The translations under genes were made by a program, and so were the position numbers. Of a stretch of 64,000 nt of DNA, positions 1-8,365 are shown piece by piece (the first letter of the stretch is position 1; each line of letters starts with the position of its first letter). The stretch comes from Mesorhizobium sp. LHD-90 (GTDB lineage: Bacteria > Pseudomonadota > Alphaproteobacteria > Rhizobiales > Rhizobiaceae). The DNA is taken from assembly GCF_030929505.1 (NCBI RefSeq), contig NZ_JAVFVV010000017.1, positions 1 to 64,000 of the forward strand, read 5' to 3'. The notes below the pieces were generated by a model that was given only the letters and a program-made list of their open reading frames with translations, made no database searches and was not told where the DNA came from.

Positions 1-119
1 AGGCTGGTCCGCAAAACCGCCTTGCAACCCCGACCAGCCGGCGCTTTTGCGGACCAGCAGCGGGGAGAACTGTAACCCATGTATCCGGTTCAATCTGTTA
101 CCCATCCATCCGCTGGACA
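1..119. repeat. Inverted repeat and direct repeats, possible insertion-sequence end remnant
   Basis: Bases 4-16 and 45-57 form a perfect 13-bp inverted repeat (CTGGTCCGCAAAA and its complement) with a 28-nt spacer. Just after it, TGTAACCCATGTATCCG at 71 and TGTTACCCATCCATCCG at 96 are near-identical direct repeats with a 25-bp period. Repeated blocks of this sort occur at the ends of some insertion sequences, but no transposase is in view, so a decayed end is an inference. A terminator for a gene left of the window is an alternative for the inverted repeat. Confidence 0.35.
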
Positions 120-157
120 AGCTTCGGCGATTGGCGCCAACTCAGCGGCCGGCGCTC

Positions 158-212
158 CTCTCCCCCTGCCAGGGGGAGAGGTGGCCCGAAGGGCCGGTGA
201 GGGGGGTGACGC
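158..212. repeat. GC-rich hairpin repeat
   Basis: A perfect 10-bp stem, CTCTCCCCCT and its complement around GCC (158-180), is followed by a second small hairpin, GGCCC-GAA-GGGCC, and a G-run. This two-hairpin layout is a common dispersed intergenic repeat in rhizobial genomes. Degenerate relatives are visible near 54232, 54361 and 57582. It lies downstream of the methyltransferase gene ending at 282 but has no T-run, so a terminator role is uncertain. Confidence 0.5.
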
Positions 213-281
213 CGAGACGAGCCGACGAAGCCGATTTGTCTAGGATCGGACAGCTCCGACGGTCATGACAAACAACCGTTG

Positions 282-1367
282 CTAACCACCACCGAACGGC
301 CGCGCCGGCACGCCGCACGGCAGGATCGCCAGAACCTTGAACAGCTCGCCCATCTGGTCCGGCCCGGCGAGCCTGTCCACCGCGGCGCGGATTTCATCGC
401 GCTTCGCCTCGTCGGCGTCGGCGCCGAGCACGCCGGCGCGTTCCAGCAGGCCGAGCTTCAGCAGGAAGTCGCCCTGCGTCGTCAGATGCGCGTCGAGGCC
501 GGCTGCCCGCGCCGTGGCGGCGAGCGCGGAAAAGTCGACATGCGAGGTAAGGTCGGCCTCACCGGGATTTTCCAGAACATCCTCCGGCTGGTGTTTCCGC
601 ACCGCCTGCAGCGTGTCGCCGAGGCCGGGCGCAAGGTGTCCGTAGTCGATAAACAGCCCTGCCCCGCCTTTTTTGGCGATCCACTCGGCGATCTTCTGCA
701 TCAGCGCCGCGCGCGCCGGCGCGATTTCGAAGATCGCGCCGTCTTCCGCGGCGTCGGCGCCGGGCGGCAGCAGCGACGGCTCGAGCGAGCCGGCGCCGGC
801 CACGAAGATCAGCCGGTCGTCGTTGTCGAGGCCGATCATGCGCTCGCGCCAGGCGCCGCCAACCTTGACGTATTGGCGCATCGGGATTGCGTCGAACAGC
901 TCGTTGCCGACGATGAGCAGCGGACCGTCGGGCAGTTCGTCGACGCTTCTTACCCAGTCGAAGCGGCCGCCGGTCCCTTCCAGCGTAGTCGCCTGCAGCA
1001 GGTTGAGCTTCGGGCTGGTCTCGATCAAATGGAACCGAGCGGAAGATCGTAGCGTCGGTTCGAGCCGGTCGAGCGTGCGGGCGATGTCCTTGGCCAGCGT
1101 GCCGCGGCCGGGGCCGATCTCGGCCAGCAGCGGCTGCTCCGGCCGGCCGAGCGCCCGCCAGGCAAGCACCAGCCAGACGCCGATCGCCTCGCCGAACATC
1201 TGGCTGATCTCCGGCGCGGTGGTGAAGTCGCCGTCGCGCCCGAACGGATCACGCATCATGTAGTAGCCGTGCGTCGGGTCGGAGAGGCAGAGCGAAAAAT
1301 ATTCGGAGACGCTGATCGGACCCAGTGCCTCGATCAGGTCGACGATGCGCTCCTTGAGCGAGGTCAT
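282..1367 (-). CDS. Class I SAM-dependent methyltransferase, MidA/NDUFAF7 family
   Basis: The 361-residue product belongs to the family of human NDUFAF7 and Dictyostelium MidA, protein arginine methyltransferases needed for respiratory complex I assembly; the bacterial substrate is not settled. The N-terminus carries the typical segments [14 protein letters not shown] and [15 protein letters not shown], followed by the SAM-binding loop [12 protein letters not shown] and the FIDYGH segment. The reading frame extends far upstream, but homology starts at the ATG at 1367, which overlaps the lgt stop by 4 bp (ATGA), so the two genes are probably translationally coupled. Identification is secure at family level only. 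Confidence 0.9.
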   Translation of the reverse strand: MTSLKERIVDLIEALGPISVSEYFSLCLSDPTHGYYMMRDPFGRDGDFTTAPEISQMFGEAIGVWLVLAWRALGRPEQPLLAEIGPGRGTLAKDIARTLDRLEPTLRSSARFHLIETSPKLNLLQATTLEGTGGRFDWVRSVDELPDGPLLIVGNELFDAIPMRQYVKVGGAWRERMIGLDNDDRLIFVAGAGSLEPSLLPPGADAAEDGAIFEIAPARAALMQKIAEWIAKKGGAGLFIDYGHLAPGLGDTLQAVRKHQPEDVLENPGEADLTSHVDFSALAATARAAGLDAHLTTQGDFLLKLGLLERAGVLGADADEAKRDEIRAAVDRLAGPDQMGELFKVLAILPCGVPARPFGGG

Positions 1368-2290
1368 GCCGGACGCGGAACCTCTGTCGGCTTGGCCGTC
1401 GCCATCGCCCAGACGCCGACAAGCACCATGGGAAGCGACAGCACCATGCCCATGGTGAGCCAGCCGCCAAGGAGATAGCCGAGCTGCGCGTCGGGCTCGC
1501 GGAAGAATTCCACGAAGATGCGGGCGCAGCCATAGAAGGCCACGAAGGCGCCGGAAACGAAGCCCGGGCTCTTCAGCTTGCCGAAATGGTGCGTCAGGAT
1601 GCGCAGCAGGATGAACAGCACAAGCCCCTCCAGCAGCGCTTCGTAAAGCTGGCTCGGATGGCGCGTGAACGGGCCGCCGTTGGGGAACTCGACTGCCCAG
1701 GGCACGTCGGTCGGGCGGCCCCACAGTTCCGAATTGATGAAGTTGGTGCAGCGCACCAGCCCCAGCGCCACCGGCACGCCGGCCGCAATCACGTCGAACA
1801 GCGTCCAGATGCGGATGCCGCGCGAGCGCGCGAACAGGATCATGGCGAGCGTGGTGCCGGCAAAACCGCCATGAAACGACATGCCGCCCTGCCAGACGGC
1901 AAAGATGTCGAGCGGGTTCTGCAAGTAACGGGCAAAGTCGTAGAACAGCACGTAGCCGAGGCGCCCGCCGAGCACGATGCCGATGGCCGCCCAGACCAGG
2001 AAATCGTCGATGTCCTCCGGCCGCATCGGCCGCTGGCCGCCGGTCCACAGCCGTTCGTCGGAGACCAGTCGTTTCGCATACCACCAGCCGAACAGGATGC
2101 CGACAATGTAGGCGAGGCCATACCAGTGGATCGCCAGCGGGCCGACCTGGACGATGACCGGGTCGATGTTGGGGAACGGCAGCGCCGCGAGCGGCAGGAG
2201 AAGAAAATCGGGCAAGACGGTCTCGCGGGTCGCTTCGGAACGGCGCGGACCATGATGCAGGCTTGGGGCGGGGTCAAGGCAAGGCGACAT
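1364..2290 (-). CDS. lgt: Prolipoprotein diacylglyceryl transferase
   Basis: Lgt transfers diacylglycerol from phosphatidylglycerol to the lipobox cysteine of prelipoproteins at the inner membrane. The product has about seven hydrophobic segments, the N-terminal [10 protein letters not shown] block and the Lgt signature region around [16 protein letters not shown] with its conserved Arg, Asn and Gly. The ATG at 2290 gives 308 residues, about 25 more than usual, with a non-conserved N-terminus; a TTG at 2215 would give a normal-length protein, so the true start is open. It is the first gene of a two-gene unit with the methyltransferase. Confidence 0.93.
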   Translation of the reverse strand: MSPCLDPAPSLHHGPRRSEATRETVLPDFLLLPLAALPFPNIDPVIVQVGPLAIHWYGLAYIVGILFGWWYAKRLVSDERLWTGGQRPMRPEDIDDFLVWAAIGIVLGGRLGYVLFYDFARYLQNPLDIFAVWQGGMSFHGGFAGTTLAMILFARSRGIRIWTLFDVIAAGVPVALGLVRCTNFINSELWGRPTDVPWAVEFPNGGPFTRHPSQLYEALLEGLVLFILLRILTHHFGKLKSPGFVSGAFVAFYGCARIFVEFFREPDAQLGYLLGGWLTMGMVLSLPMVLVGVWAMATAKPTEVPRPA

Positions 2291-2362
2291 GCGCCTTGCA
2301 ATGGAGGCATAGCGGGATTACCTCCGTTCGCAGGGAGCCGGACGGCTCCGACGGAGGCCAGC

Positions 2363-2707
2363 ATGACGACCGGACCGAACCGCATTCTCGACGAATTCGC
2401 CAAGCTCTTGACCGACGCCGCCGGCGCCGCGCAGGGCGTGCGCCGCGAGGTGGAGACCGCTTTCCGCGGCCAGGCGGAAAAGATCCTGAACACCATGGAC
2501 GTGGTGCAGCGCGAGGAGTTCGAGGCCGTCCGCGACATGGCGGTGAAAGCCCGCGCCGAGAACAAGAAGCTCGCCTCGAGGCTGGAAACGCTCGAGGCCA
2601 GCCTCGCGGCATTGGAGGCCGGGGCCGGCAAAATCCCCGGCGAGGATCCGCTGGAAGAGCCCAAGGCGCGGACAAGGCGCACGACGAAGGGCGATCCGCA
2701 AAAATAA
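2363..2707 (+). CDS. UbiK-like accessory factor (BMFP/YqiC family)
   Basis: A 114-residue helical protein of the YqiC/BMFP family, whose Enterobacteria member UbiK helps assemble the ubiquinone biosynthesis complex and binds lipid. The central segment (about residues 25-85) is a long amphipathic coiled coil containing MDVVQREEFEAVRDMA, the family hallmark, followed by a charged low-complexity tail. A GGAGG lies about 6 nt before the ATG. It is divergent from lgt across a 72-bp gap. The functional link to ubiquinone is carried over from the family. Confidence 0.8.
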   Translation: MTTGPNRILDEFAKLLTDAAGAAQGVRREVETAFRGQAEKILNTMDVVQREEFEAVRDMAVKARAENKKLASRLETLEASLAALEAGAGKIPGEDPLEEPKARTRRTTKGDPQK

Positions 2708-3024
2708 TTCGTTAAGATTTTCCACAGCCGACTCTTCAAAAAAGCGCTTTCCGCTGAATCGCTTAAGCCGGTTGCGTGAATCGATTTCGCAACTGCTTTC
2801 CACAGGCCGGCGGCCCTCCCGACAAAAAGGGACTGGTCACGCGACTCCCGATCAATACACTGAATTTGCTGCATGATTCGGGACGGGGTCATGCGCCGGC
2901 CAAGAGCGCCAGGCGCGGGTAGATTGCGCCAGCGTTGAAAGCCGGGTCGATCGGTCACGTGTATTGCCCGCATCCAGCCGTTGCCGGTCCCCGCCGGCGC
3001 ACGGGGAACGACAGGATTAGCCTT
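2708..3024. other. Intergenic region, 317 bp
   Basis: No convincing reading frame. It contains a 6-bp inverted repeat, GTTGCG/CGCAAC (2771-2793), and two DnaA-box-like strings, TTTTCCACA (2718-2726) and CTTTCCACA (2796-2804), each differing from the consensus. It is less GC-rich than its flanks and presumably holds the promoter of the YbjN gene. Confidence 0.5.
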
Positions 3025-3525
3025 ATGGAACTGGTCGAACTCGACATCGCACGCGACATCCACCCCGTCGACGTGATCGAGCAGGTGGCGCACAACAACG
3101 ACTGGGCCTTCGAGCGCACCGGCGACGACGAGATCGCCATCTCGGTCGTCGGAAGCTGGACCGATTATCACGTCTCCTTCTCCTGGATGGAGGATTTCGA
3201 GGCGCTGCATCTGGCTTGCGCCTTCGACATCAAGGTGCCGGAGGCGCGTACTCTGGAGGTGATGCGGCTCTTGTCGCTGATCAACGAGCAACTGCTGTTC
3301 GGTCATTTCGACCTGTGGGAGCAGGAAGGCGCGATCATGTTCCGCCAGTCGCTGCTTCTGGCCGGCGGGGTTGAGCCGTCGAGCCAGCAGGTGGAAGTGC
3401 TGCTGTCCAGCGCGCTCGAAGCCTGCGAATGCTATTTCCAGGCGTTCCAGTTCGTCGTCTGGTCGGGCACCTCGGCCAGGGACGCACTGTCCAGCGTGCT
3501 GTTCGAGACCCAGGGCAACGCCTGA
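3025..3525 (+). CDS. YbjN domain-containing protein
   Basis: A 166-residue protein spanning the YbjN domain, an alpha/beta fold related to secretion-chaperone-like proteins; its function in rhizobia is unknown, and the E. coli homologue affects stress response and motility. The recognisable pattern is the WTDYHVSFSWMEDFEALHLACAF stretch (shown at 3154-3222) and the LINEQLLFGHFDLW segment. The ATG at 3025 follows an AGGA motif. The next gene starts 3 bp after the stop, so they are likely co-transcribed. Confidence 0.85.
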   Translation: MELVELDIARDIHPVDVIEQVAHNNDWAFERTGDDEIAISVVGSWTDYHVSFSWMEDFEALHLACAFDIKVPEARTLEVMRLLSLINEQLLFGHFDLWEQEGAIMFRQSLLLAGGVEPSSQQVEVLLSSALEACECYFQAFQFVVWSGTSARDALSSVLFETQGNA

Positions 3526-3528
3526 ACC

Positions 3529-3888
3529 ATGCATGACAGCGGACCGGTCAGGCCGGAGATTTCCTATGCGGATTTCGACAAGGTCGATATCCGCGCCGGC
3601 ACCATCGTCGAGGCCGAACCTTATCCGGAAGCGCGCAAGCCGGCGATCAAGCTGAAGATCGACTTCGGGCCGGCCATCGGCATCAAGAAATCGTCGGCGC
3701 AGGTGACCAAATATTACACGCCCGAGACGCTGGTCGGCCGGCAGGTCTTTGCGGTGGTGAACTTTCCGCCGCGCCAGATCGGCAAGTTCATGTCCGAGGT
3801 GTTGACCCTCGGCTTTCCGGACGCGGATGGCGACGTGGTGCTGGGCGCGATCGAGCGGAAAGTGCCCGATGGCGGAAGGTTGTTTTAG
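3529..3888 (+). CDS. tRNA-binding domain protein, CsaA-like
   Basis: A 119-residue single-domain OB-fold protein of the EMAP-II/tRNA-binding family, like Bacillus CsaA (a secretion-related chaperone that also binds tRNA). Visible family features are [16 protein letters not shown] at the N-terminus, the KKSSAQVT loop, the [17 protein letters not shown] strand-loop and the terminal VPDGGRLF. Length is typical. It starts 3 bp after the YbjN gene. Whether its role is protein export or tRNA handling cannot be told from sequence. Confidence 0.88.
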   Translation: MHDSGPVRPEISYADFDKVDIRAGTIVEAEPYPEARKPAIKLKIDFGPAIGIKKSSAQVTKYYTPETLVGRQVFAVVNFPPRQIGKFMSEVLTLGFPDADGDVVLGAIERKVPDGGRLF

Positions 3889-3955
3889 GGTCGTTCGGAG
3901 GAACAACTTCCCCGTCGAAAAATTTGTTCTCCACCAGTCAAGGGTGGAGCGGCGC

Positions 3956-5014
3956 ATGTTGAAGCAGTTGGGAGGAAACGGGACGGAGCCGGCCGCCGCG
4001 GCAAAAGCGGCGTCGCTCGTCCATGTCAGCGACGAGGAACCCGGCATCCGCCGCCGGCGCGCCGGAAAGGGTTTTTCCTATCGCGACGCCAAGGGCAAAA
4101 CCGTCTCCGACCCCAAAACGCTCGACCGCGTCAGATATCTCGCCATTCCGCCCGCCTGGACCGATGTGTGGATCTCGCCGGCGGACAACGGCCACATCCA
4201 GGCGACCGGGCGCGACGCGAAAGGCCGAAAACAATACCGCTACCACGAACGCTGGTCGCTCTGCCGCGACGAGGCCAAATATTCGAGCCTCGCCGCCTTC
4301 GCCGACGCGCTGCCGGAGCTGCGCGCCCAGGTCGACACGGACCTGCGCCGGCACAATCTGCCGCGCGAAAAGGTCGTGTCCTCGATCGTCTGGCTGCTCG
4401 ACAACACGATGATCCGCGTCGGCAACGCCGCCTATGCGCGTGACAACAAGAGTTTCGGGCTCACGACGCTGAAAAGCCGGCACGTGGCGGTCGAGGGCTC
4501 GCGGCTGCGTTTCGGATTCAAGGGCAAGTCGGGCAAGGAATGGCGCATCCAGCTTATCGACCGGCGCATGGCAAAAATCATCCGGCGCGTGCAGGAACTG
4601 CCGGGCCAGCAGCTTTTCCAATATGTCGACGCCGACGGCGAGCGGCGGCGCCTGGGCTCGCAAGACATCAACGACTATATCCGCGCCGCCTGCGGCCAGG
4701 ATTTCACCTCCAAACATTTCCGCACCTGGGGCGGCACCATCCATGCCGCCTCGTTGTTCGCCGAAACGCCGGTGCCCGAGGCGGCGGCCACGCGCAAGCG
4801 CGTCATGAACACGGTGATCGACATGGTGGCGGCCAGGCTGGGCAACACCCGCGCGGTCTGCCGCGCCTGCTACATCCATCCCCGCGTGCTGGAGAGCTGG
4901 GAGGAAGGGCGGCTGACGGAAGAACTGGCCGAGGCGCGGCGAGCGCGGCGGAAAATCCCGGAAGGGTTGGACGAGGAGGAGGCCGTCGTCCGCACCTGGC
5001 TGGCAGCCGGATAG
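3956..5014 (+). CDS. DNA topoisomerase IB
   Basis: A 352-residue bacterial/poxvirus-type topoisomerase IB that relaxes supercoils through a 3'-phosphotyrosyl intermediate. The N-terminal domain has the IPPAWTDVWI segment, the catalytic domain the RVGN, KSGKEW and KHFRTWGGT segments with active-site Arg, Lys and Arg, and the nucleophile is the Tyr in CYIHPR (about residue 306). The reading frame is open further upstream, but the ATG at 3956, preceded by a GGTGGAG motif, matches the family start. It follows the tRNA-binding gene by 67 bp. Confidence 0.93.
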   Translation: MLKQLGGNGTEPAAAAKAASLVHVSDEEPGIRRRRAGKGFSYRDAKGKTVSDPKTLDRVRYLAIPPAWTDVWISPADNGHIQATGRDAKGRKQYRYHERWSLCRDEAKYSSLAAFADALPELRAQVDTDLRRHNLPREKVVSSIVWLLDNTMIRVGNAAYARDNKSFGLTTLKSRHVAVEGSRLRFGFKGKSGKEWRIQLIDRRMAKIIRRVQELPGQQLFQYVDADGERRRLGSQDINDYIRAACGQDFTSKHFRTWGGTIHAASLFAETPVPEAAATRKRVMNTVIDMVAARLGNTRAVCRACYIHPRVLESWEEGRLTEELAEARRARRKIPEGLDEEEAVVRTWLAAG

Positions 5015-5104
5015 GCCAAGCCAATCGCACCCGGCGCGCGCGCCTCCATTGCTTCCCGGCTAAAAATGCCCGATATGCGCGAAAGGTCGCGCTTGGGGGC
5101 AAGT

Positions 5105-6295
5105 ATGAGCGATTCGTACCGGGAAGTGACGTCGACCTCATGGTTCGGCCGCATCGGCCGGTCGGTCGGTGGGGTGGTGATCGGCCTGCTGCTAATCGTC
5201 GGCATGATCATCCTTTTGTTCTGGAACGAGGGCCGCGCGGTGACCACCGCCAAGGCGCTGGCCGAGGGCGCCGGTCTGATCGTGTCGATCCCGGCCGACA
5301 CGGTCGATCCCGGCAATGACGGCAAGCTCGTGCATGTCGGCGGCAAGACCACGACCGGAACCACGCCGTCCGACCCGGATTTCGGCATCGCCGCGCCGGG
5401 CCTGCGGCTCGAGCGCTCGGTCGAGATGTACCAGTGGAAGCAGGACTCCAAATCCGAGACGACGACAAAACTCGGCGGCGGCGAGGAGACGGTCACCACC
5501 TACACCTACGCCAGGGGATGGTCGGACCGGCCGATCGATTCCTCCGGCTTCAAGCAGCCGTCGGGCCATTCCAACCCGTCGATGGAAATCCGCGACCGCA
5601 GCTTTCAGGTGCCGCAGGCAGAACTCGGCGCTTTCGTGCTCGACCAGCCGGTGCTCGACCAGGTCGGCGACGACGAGCGGCTGGCGCTGGCGCCTGGCCA
5701 GGCCGGCGCGGTGCGCGACGCGTTTTCGGGCACGGCGAAGGTCAGCATCGTCGACGGACGAATCTATCTCGGCCGCGATCCTGCCTCGCCGGCGATCGGC
5801 GACTACCGCATAAGCTACAGGACGGTGCCGGCGGACGATTTGAGCGTTATCGGCAGGCAGGCAGGCAACCGCTTCGAGCCCTATGCGACCAAGGCGGGCT
5901 ACGACCTGCTGATGGTCGATAGCGGGCTGGTGCCGGCCGAAAAGATGTTCGCCGAGGCGGTGACGGAAAACACCATTTTTACCTGGATCCTGCGCATCGC
6001 CGGGCTGGTGCTATTGTTCATCGGCTTCGCGCTGATCCTCGCGCCGCTGGGCGTCATCTTCGACGTGATCCCCTTCCTCGGCAGCATCATGCGGCTGGGC
6101 ACCGGTGCCGTCGCATTCGTGCTCGCCTTGCTGGCCGGCGGTGTGACCATCGCCATCGCCTGGTTCTGGTACAGGCCGCTGCTTTCCATCACGCTGATTG
6201 CGATTGCGCTCGCGGTCGCTTTCCTGCTGTCTCGCCTGGGCAAGGCGAAAGGACCGGCGCCGGTATCCGCGCCGGCCACCGCCTCGCCTCAATAA
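5105..6295 (+). CDS. TMEM43 family membrane protein
   Basis: A 396-residue protein matching the TMEM43/LUMA family: one transmembrane helix near residues 19-40 (VVIGLLLIVGMIILLFWNEGRA, shown at 5174-5239), a large extracytoplasmic domain with the LRLERSVEMYQW segment, and three to four C-terminal helices from about residue 290. The family is ancient and its role is unknown in bacteria; human TMEM43 is a nuclear-envelope protein. It is convergent with the glycosyltransferase gene and overlaps it by 7 bp. Confidence 0.85.
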   Translation: MSDSYREVTSTSWFGRIGRSVGGVVIGLLLIVGMIILLFWNEGRAVTTAKALAEGAGLIVSIPADTVDPGNDGKLVHVGGKTTTGTTPSDPDFGIAAPGLRLERSVEMYQWKQDSKSETTTKLGGGEETVTTYTYARGWSDRPIDSSGFKQPSGHSNPSMEIRDRSFQVPQAELGAFVLDQPVLDQVGDDERLALAPGQAGAVRDAFSGTAKVSIVDGRIYLGRDPASPAIGDYRISYRTVPADDLSVIGRQAGNRFEPYATKAGYDLLMVDSGLVPAEKMFAEAVTENTIFTWILRIAGLVLLFIGFALILAPLGVIFDVIPFLGSIMRLGTGAVAFVLALLAGGVTIAIAWFWYRPLLSITLIAIALAVAFLLSRLGKAKGPAPVSAPATASPQ

Positions 6296-7419
6296 GACGG
6301 CGCGGCCTCAGCCGCAGGCGTCGCAGTCGGCTCGTCGACATGCGCGGCGCGCACATGGCGCATGAACAGCGCCGCGCAAGCCGCCCAGCTATAGGTAGTG
6401 GCCTTGCGACGCGCCGTCTCGCGGTCGAGCGAAAGCGCGGCAAGCGCCGCCTCGCGCAAATCCTCCGACAGCACGCCGCCGACGCCGTCGGAAAACACGT
6501 CGGCCGGGCCGGTGACATCGTAGGCCGCCACCGGCAGGCCGCTAGCCAGCGCCTCCAGCAGCACGATGCCGAATGTGTCGGTGCGGCTGGGAAAGACGAA
6601 GACGTCGCAGGAGGCGTAGATGTCGGCCAGCGCCTCGCCCGTAAGCATGCCGAGGAAATGCGTGTCGGGATAGCGCTCTTGCATCGACGCCAGCGCCGGC
6701 CCGTCGCCGACCACCACCTTGCTGCCGGGCAGATCGAGGTCGAGGAAGGCCGGCAGGTTCTTCTCCACCGCGATGCGGCCTACCGACAGGAAGATCGGCC
6801 GCGGCAAGTCGAGCACCTGTCTGCGGTCGGGCCGGTAGAGCTCGGTGTCGACGCCGCGCGTCCATAACCGCACGCGCTCGAAACCACGCCCGGTCAGTTC
6901 TTCCGCCAGCGACGGCGTCGCCACCAGTGTGCCCGCGCCGGAATTGTGGAAACGCCGCAGTCGCCGGTAGATCCAGCTTTCGGGGATCGGCACGCGCGCC
7001 CGCACATATTCGGGGAAGCGCGTGTGGTAGCTGGTGGTGAAGATGTGCCCGCGTCTCAGGCAGTGCCGGCGCGCAAGGATGCCGAGCGGCCCCTCGGTGG
7101 CGATGTGGACGTGGTCGGGCCGGAACGCCTCTATTCTTTTCGTAACCTGCCACGGGAGGGCGAGCGCCAGCCTGATGTCCGGATAGGACGGCATCGGCAC
7201 GGTTGGGAATTCCCTCGGCGTGAGGAACTCGACCCGGTGGCCGATGTCGGCAAGATTGTCGGCGAGGTGCTGCAGCGTGCGCACCACGCCATTGACCTGC
7301 GGATGCCAGGCGTCGGTGACGATCAGGATGCGGCTGTCGCCCCGGTCGCCGGGCCGGACCGCGCCCTCGCCAGTCGGCTCTGGTCCGGCATTTGCACTGG
7401 GCGCGGCAGGCGATCGCAT
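6289..7419 (-). CDS. GT4-type glycosyltransferase
   Basis: A 376-residue GT-B fold glycosyltransferase. The N-terminal Rossmann domain starts at RILIVTDAWHPQVNGVVRTL and the C-terminal domain carries VGRIAVEKN, the acidic E-x7-E element in FGIVLLEALASGLPVAAYD, and the donor-binding loop. It resembles rhizobial lipid glycosyltransferases that make glycosyl-diacylglycerols under phosphate limitation, and also the mannosyltransferase MgtA group; substrate assignment is an inference. About 28 residues before the domain are low-complexity, so the real start may be downstream. Confidence 0.85.
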   Translation of the reverse strand: MRSPAAPSANAGPEPTGEGAVRPGDRGDSRILIVTDAWHPQVNGVVRTLQHLADNLADIGHRVEFLTPREFPTVPMPSYPDIRLALALPWQVTKRIEAFRPDHVHIATEGPLGILARRHCLRRGHIFTTSYHTRFPEYVRARVPIPESWIYRRLRRFHNSGAGTLVATPSLAEELTGRGFERVRLWTRGVDTELYRPDRRQVLDLPRPIFLSVGRIAVEKNLPAFLDLDLPGSKVVVGDGPALASMQERYPDTHFLGMLTGEALADIYASCDVFVFPSRTDTFGIVLLEALASGLPVAAYDVTGPADVFSDGVGGVLSEDLREAALAALSLDRETARRKATTYSWAACAALFMRHVRAAHVDEPTATPAAEAAPSY

Positions 7420-7519
7420 GCCGGCTTATTGTGCAGATTCGATGACGGGCGGATGACGCGCCACGCGTTTGCTGCGTCCGGCGGTGGACGGGGTTTTCGG
7501 AAAAACCACGATTGCCATT

Positions 7520-7538
7520 GTACGGATTCAATCCGTAC
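7520..7538. promoter_or_regulatory. Perfect palindrome, probable toxin-antitoxin operator
   Basis: GTACGGATT and AATCCGTAC face each other around a single C, a perfect 9-bp inverted repeat 26 bp before the DUF1778 antitoxin start. Antitoxins of the TacA type are ribbon-helix-helix repressors of their own operon, so this is the obvious operator. A strong AAAGGAGG ribosome site lies at 7552-7559. Confidence 0.75.
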
Positions 7539-7564
7539 GCTATTTTCAAAAAAAGGAGGCGTCC

Positions 7565-7843
7565 ATGGCCCGTACCGTCAGCGATACATCGAACCGCATC
7601 GAGTTGCGGATACCGCCAGAGCAGAAGGCGGTAATCGCGCGAGCCGCTGCGCTTGAGCGTCTCGACTTGACGGGCTTCATATTGCGAACCGTGTTGCCTG
7701 AGGCACAGGCAGTGGTTGATCGCGCTCAGCACATTTCCCTGTCCGAAAGAGACTCGCTACGCGTTCTCGACCTTCTGGAGAATCCGCCTGCTCCGCCGGA
7801 ACGCTTGATCCGGGCCGCCAAGGCCGGCCGGACGCTGAAATGA
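7565..7843 (+). CDS. DUF1778 (TacA-type) antitoxin
   Basis: A 92-residue DUF1778 protein. The N-terminal ribbon-helix-helix segment (RIELRIPPEQKAVIARAAAL, about residues 11-30) binds DNA; the C-terminal part (SLSERDSLRVLDLLENPPAP) is the stretch that wraps the acetyltransferase toxin in known TacAT complexes. The stop overlaps the toxin start by 4 bp (ATGA), as usual for these pairs. Expected to be autoregulated through the palindrome at 7520. Confidence 0.92.
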   Translation: MARTVSDTSNRIELRIPPEQKAVIARAAALERLDLTGFILRTVLPEAQAVVDRAQHISLSERDSLRVLDLLENPPAPPERLIRAAKAGRTLK

Positions 7844-8352
7844 CGGCGCCCAACTGGGAGGAGACAGCTCTCGGACGCCAGCATGACCGAAACGCATTCG
7901 ACTGCGGCAACGCCGAATTGAACGGTTGGCTCGCTCGTTATGCCCGCCAGAACCACGAGAGTGGCGGTGCGAAAACCTTCGTTGCCACGCCCATGGGCTC
8001 AGCCCAGCGCATCATCGGTTTCTATTCGCTCAGCCCCGCCTCAATCGAATATGCGCGCACGCCGGCCATCGCGAAACGGGGACTCGGCCGCTACGACGTG
8101 CCGGTCTATCGTCTCAGCCGACTGGCGGTAGACCTTTCGTTGCAAGGCCACGGGCTGGGCGGCAGGCTGCTGCTGGCGGCAGGAAGGCGCTGCATGGCGG
8201 TCGCCTCCGAGGTCGGCGGCGTCGCCCTCCTCATCGACGCCAAAGACGATCGAGCGGCACAATGGTATGAAAGTTATGGAGCGGTCCGCCTCGATGATGC
8301 ACCGCTTTCACTCATTCTCCCGTTTGCAATGCTCAGAGCTGCCATCCAGTAG
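7840..8352 (+). CDS. GNAT acetyltransferase toxin, TacT-like
   Basis: A 170-residue Gcn5-related acetyltransferase of the toxin branch that acetylates the amino group of aminoacyl-tRNA and stops translation in Salmonella TacT. The diagnostic N-terminal segment HDRNAFDCGNAELNGWL is present, followed by the acetyl-CoA loop region HGLGGRLLLAA and the C-terminal AAQWYESYGAVRL containing the catalytic Tyr. Length and order (antitoxin first) are canonical. It converges on the histidine kinase gene 13 bp downstream. Confidence 0.92.
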   Translation: MTAPNWEETALGRQHDRNAFDCGNAELNGWLARYARQNHESGGAKTFVATPMGSAQRIIGFYSLSPASIEYARTPAIAKRGLGRYDVPVYRLSRLAVDLSLQGHGLGGRLLLAAGRRCMAVASEVGGVALLIDAKDDRAAQWYESYGAVRLDDAPLSLILPFAMLRAAIQ

Positions 8353-8365
8353 AAACAACCGCGAG

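Noticed and set aside
279-1052. Long plus-strand open frames opposite the MidA-type gene and similar long antisense frames throughout
   Set aside because: They are antisense to clearly conserved genes, rich in Arg/Gly/Pro, and arise from high-GC codon use in the other frames.
2708-2810. Two DnaA-box-like strings and an AT-richer patch, suggesting a replication origin
   Set aside because: Only two imperfect boxes, no DnaA box cluster, no GATC/GANTC array and no origin marker genes (hemE, dnaA, parAB, repABC) nearby.
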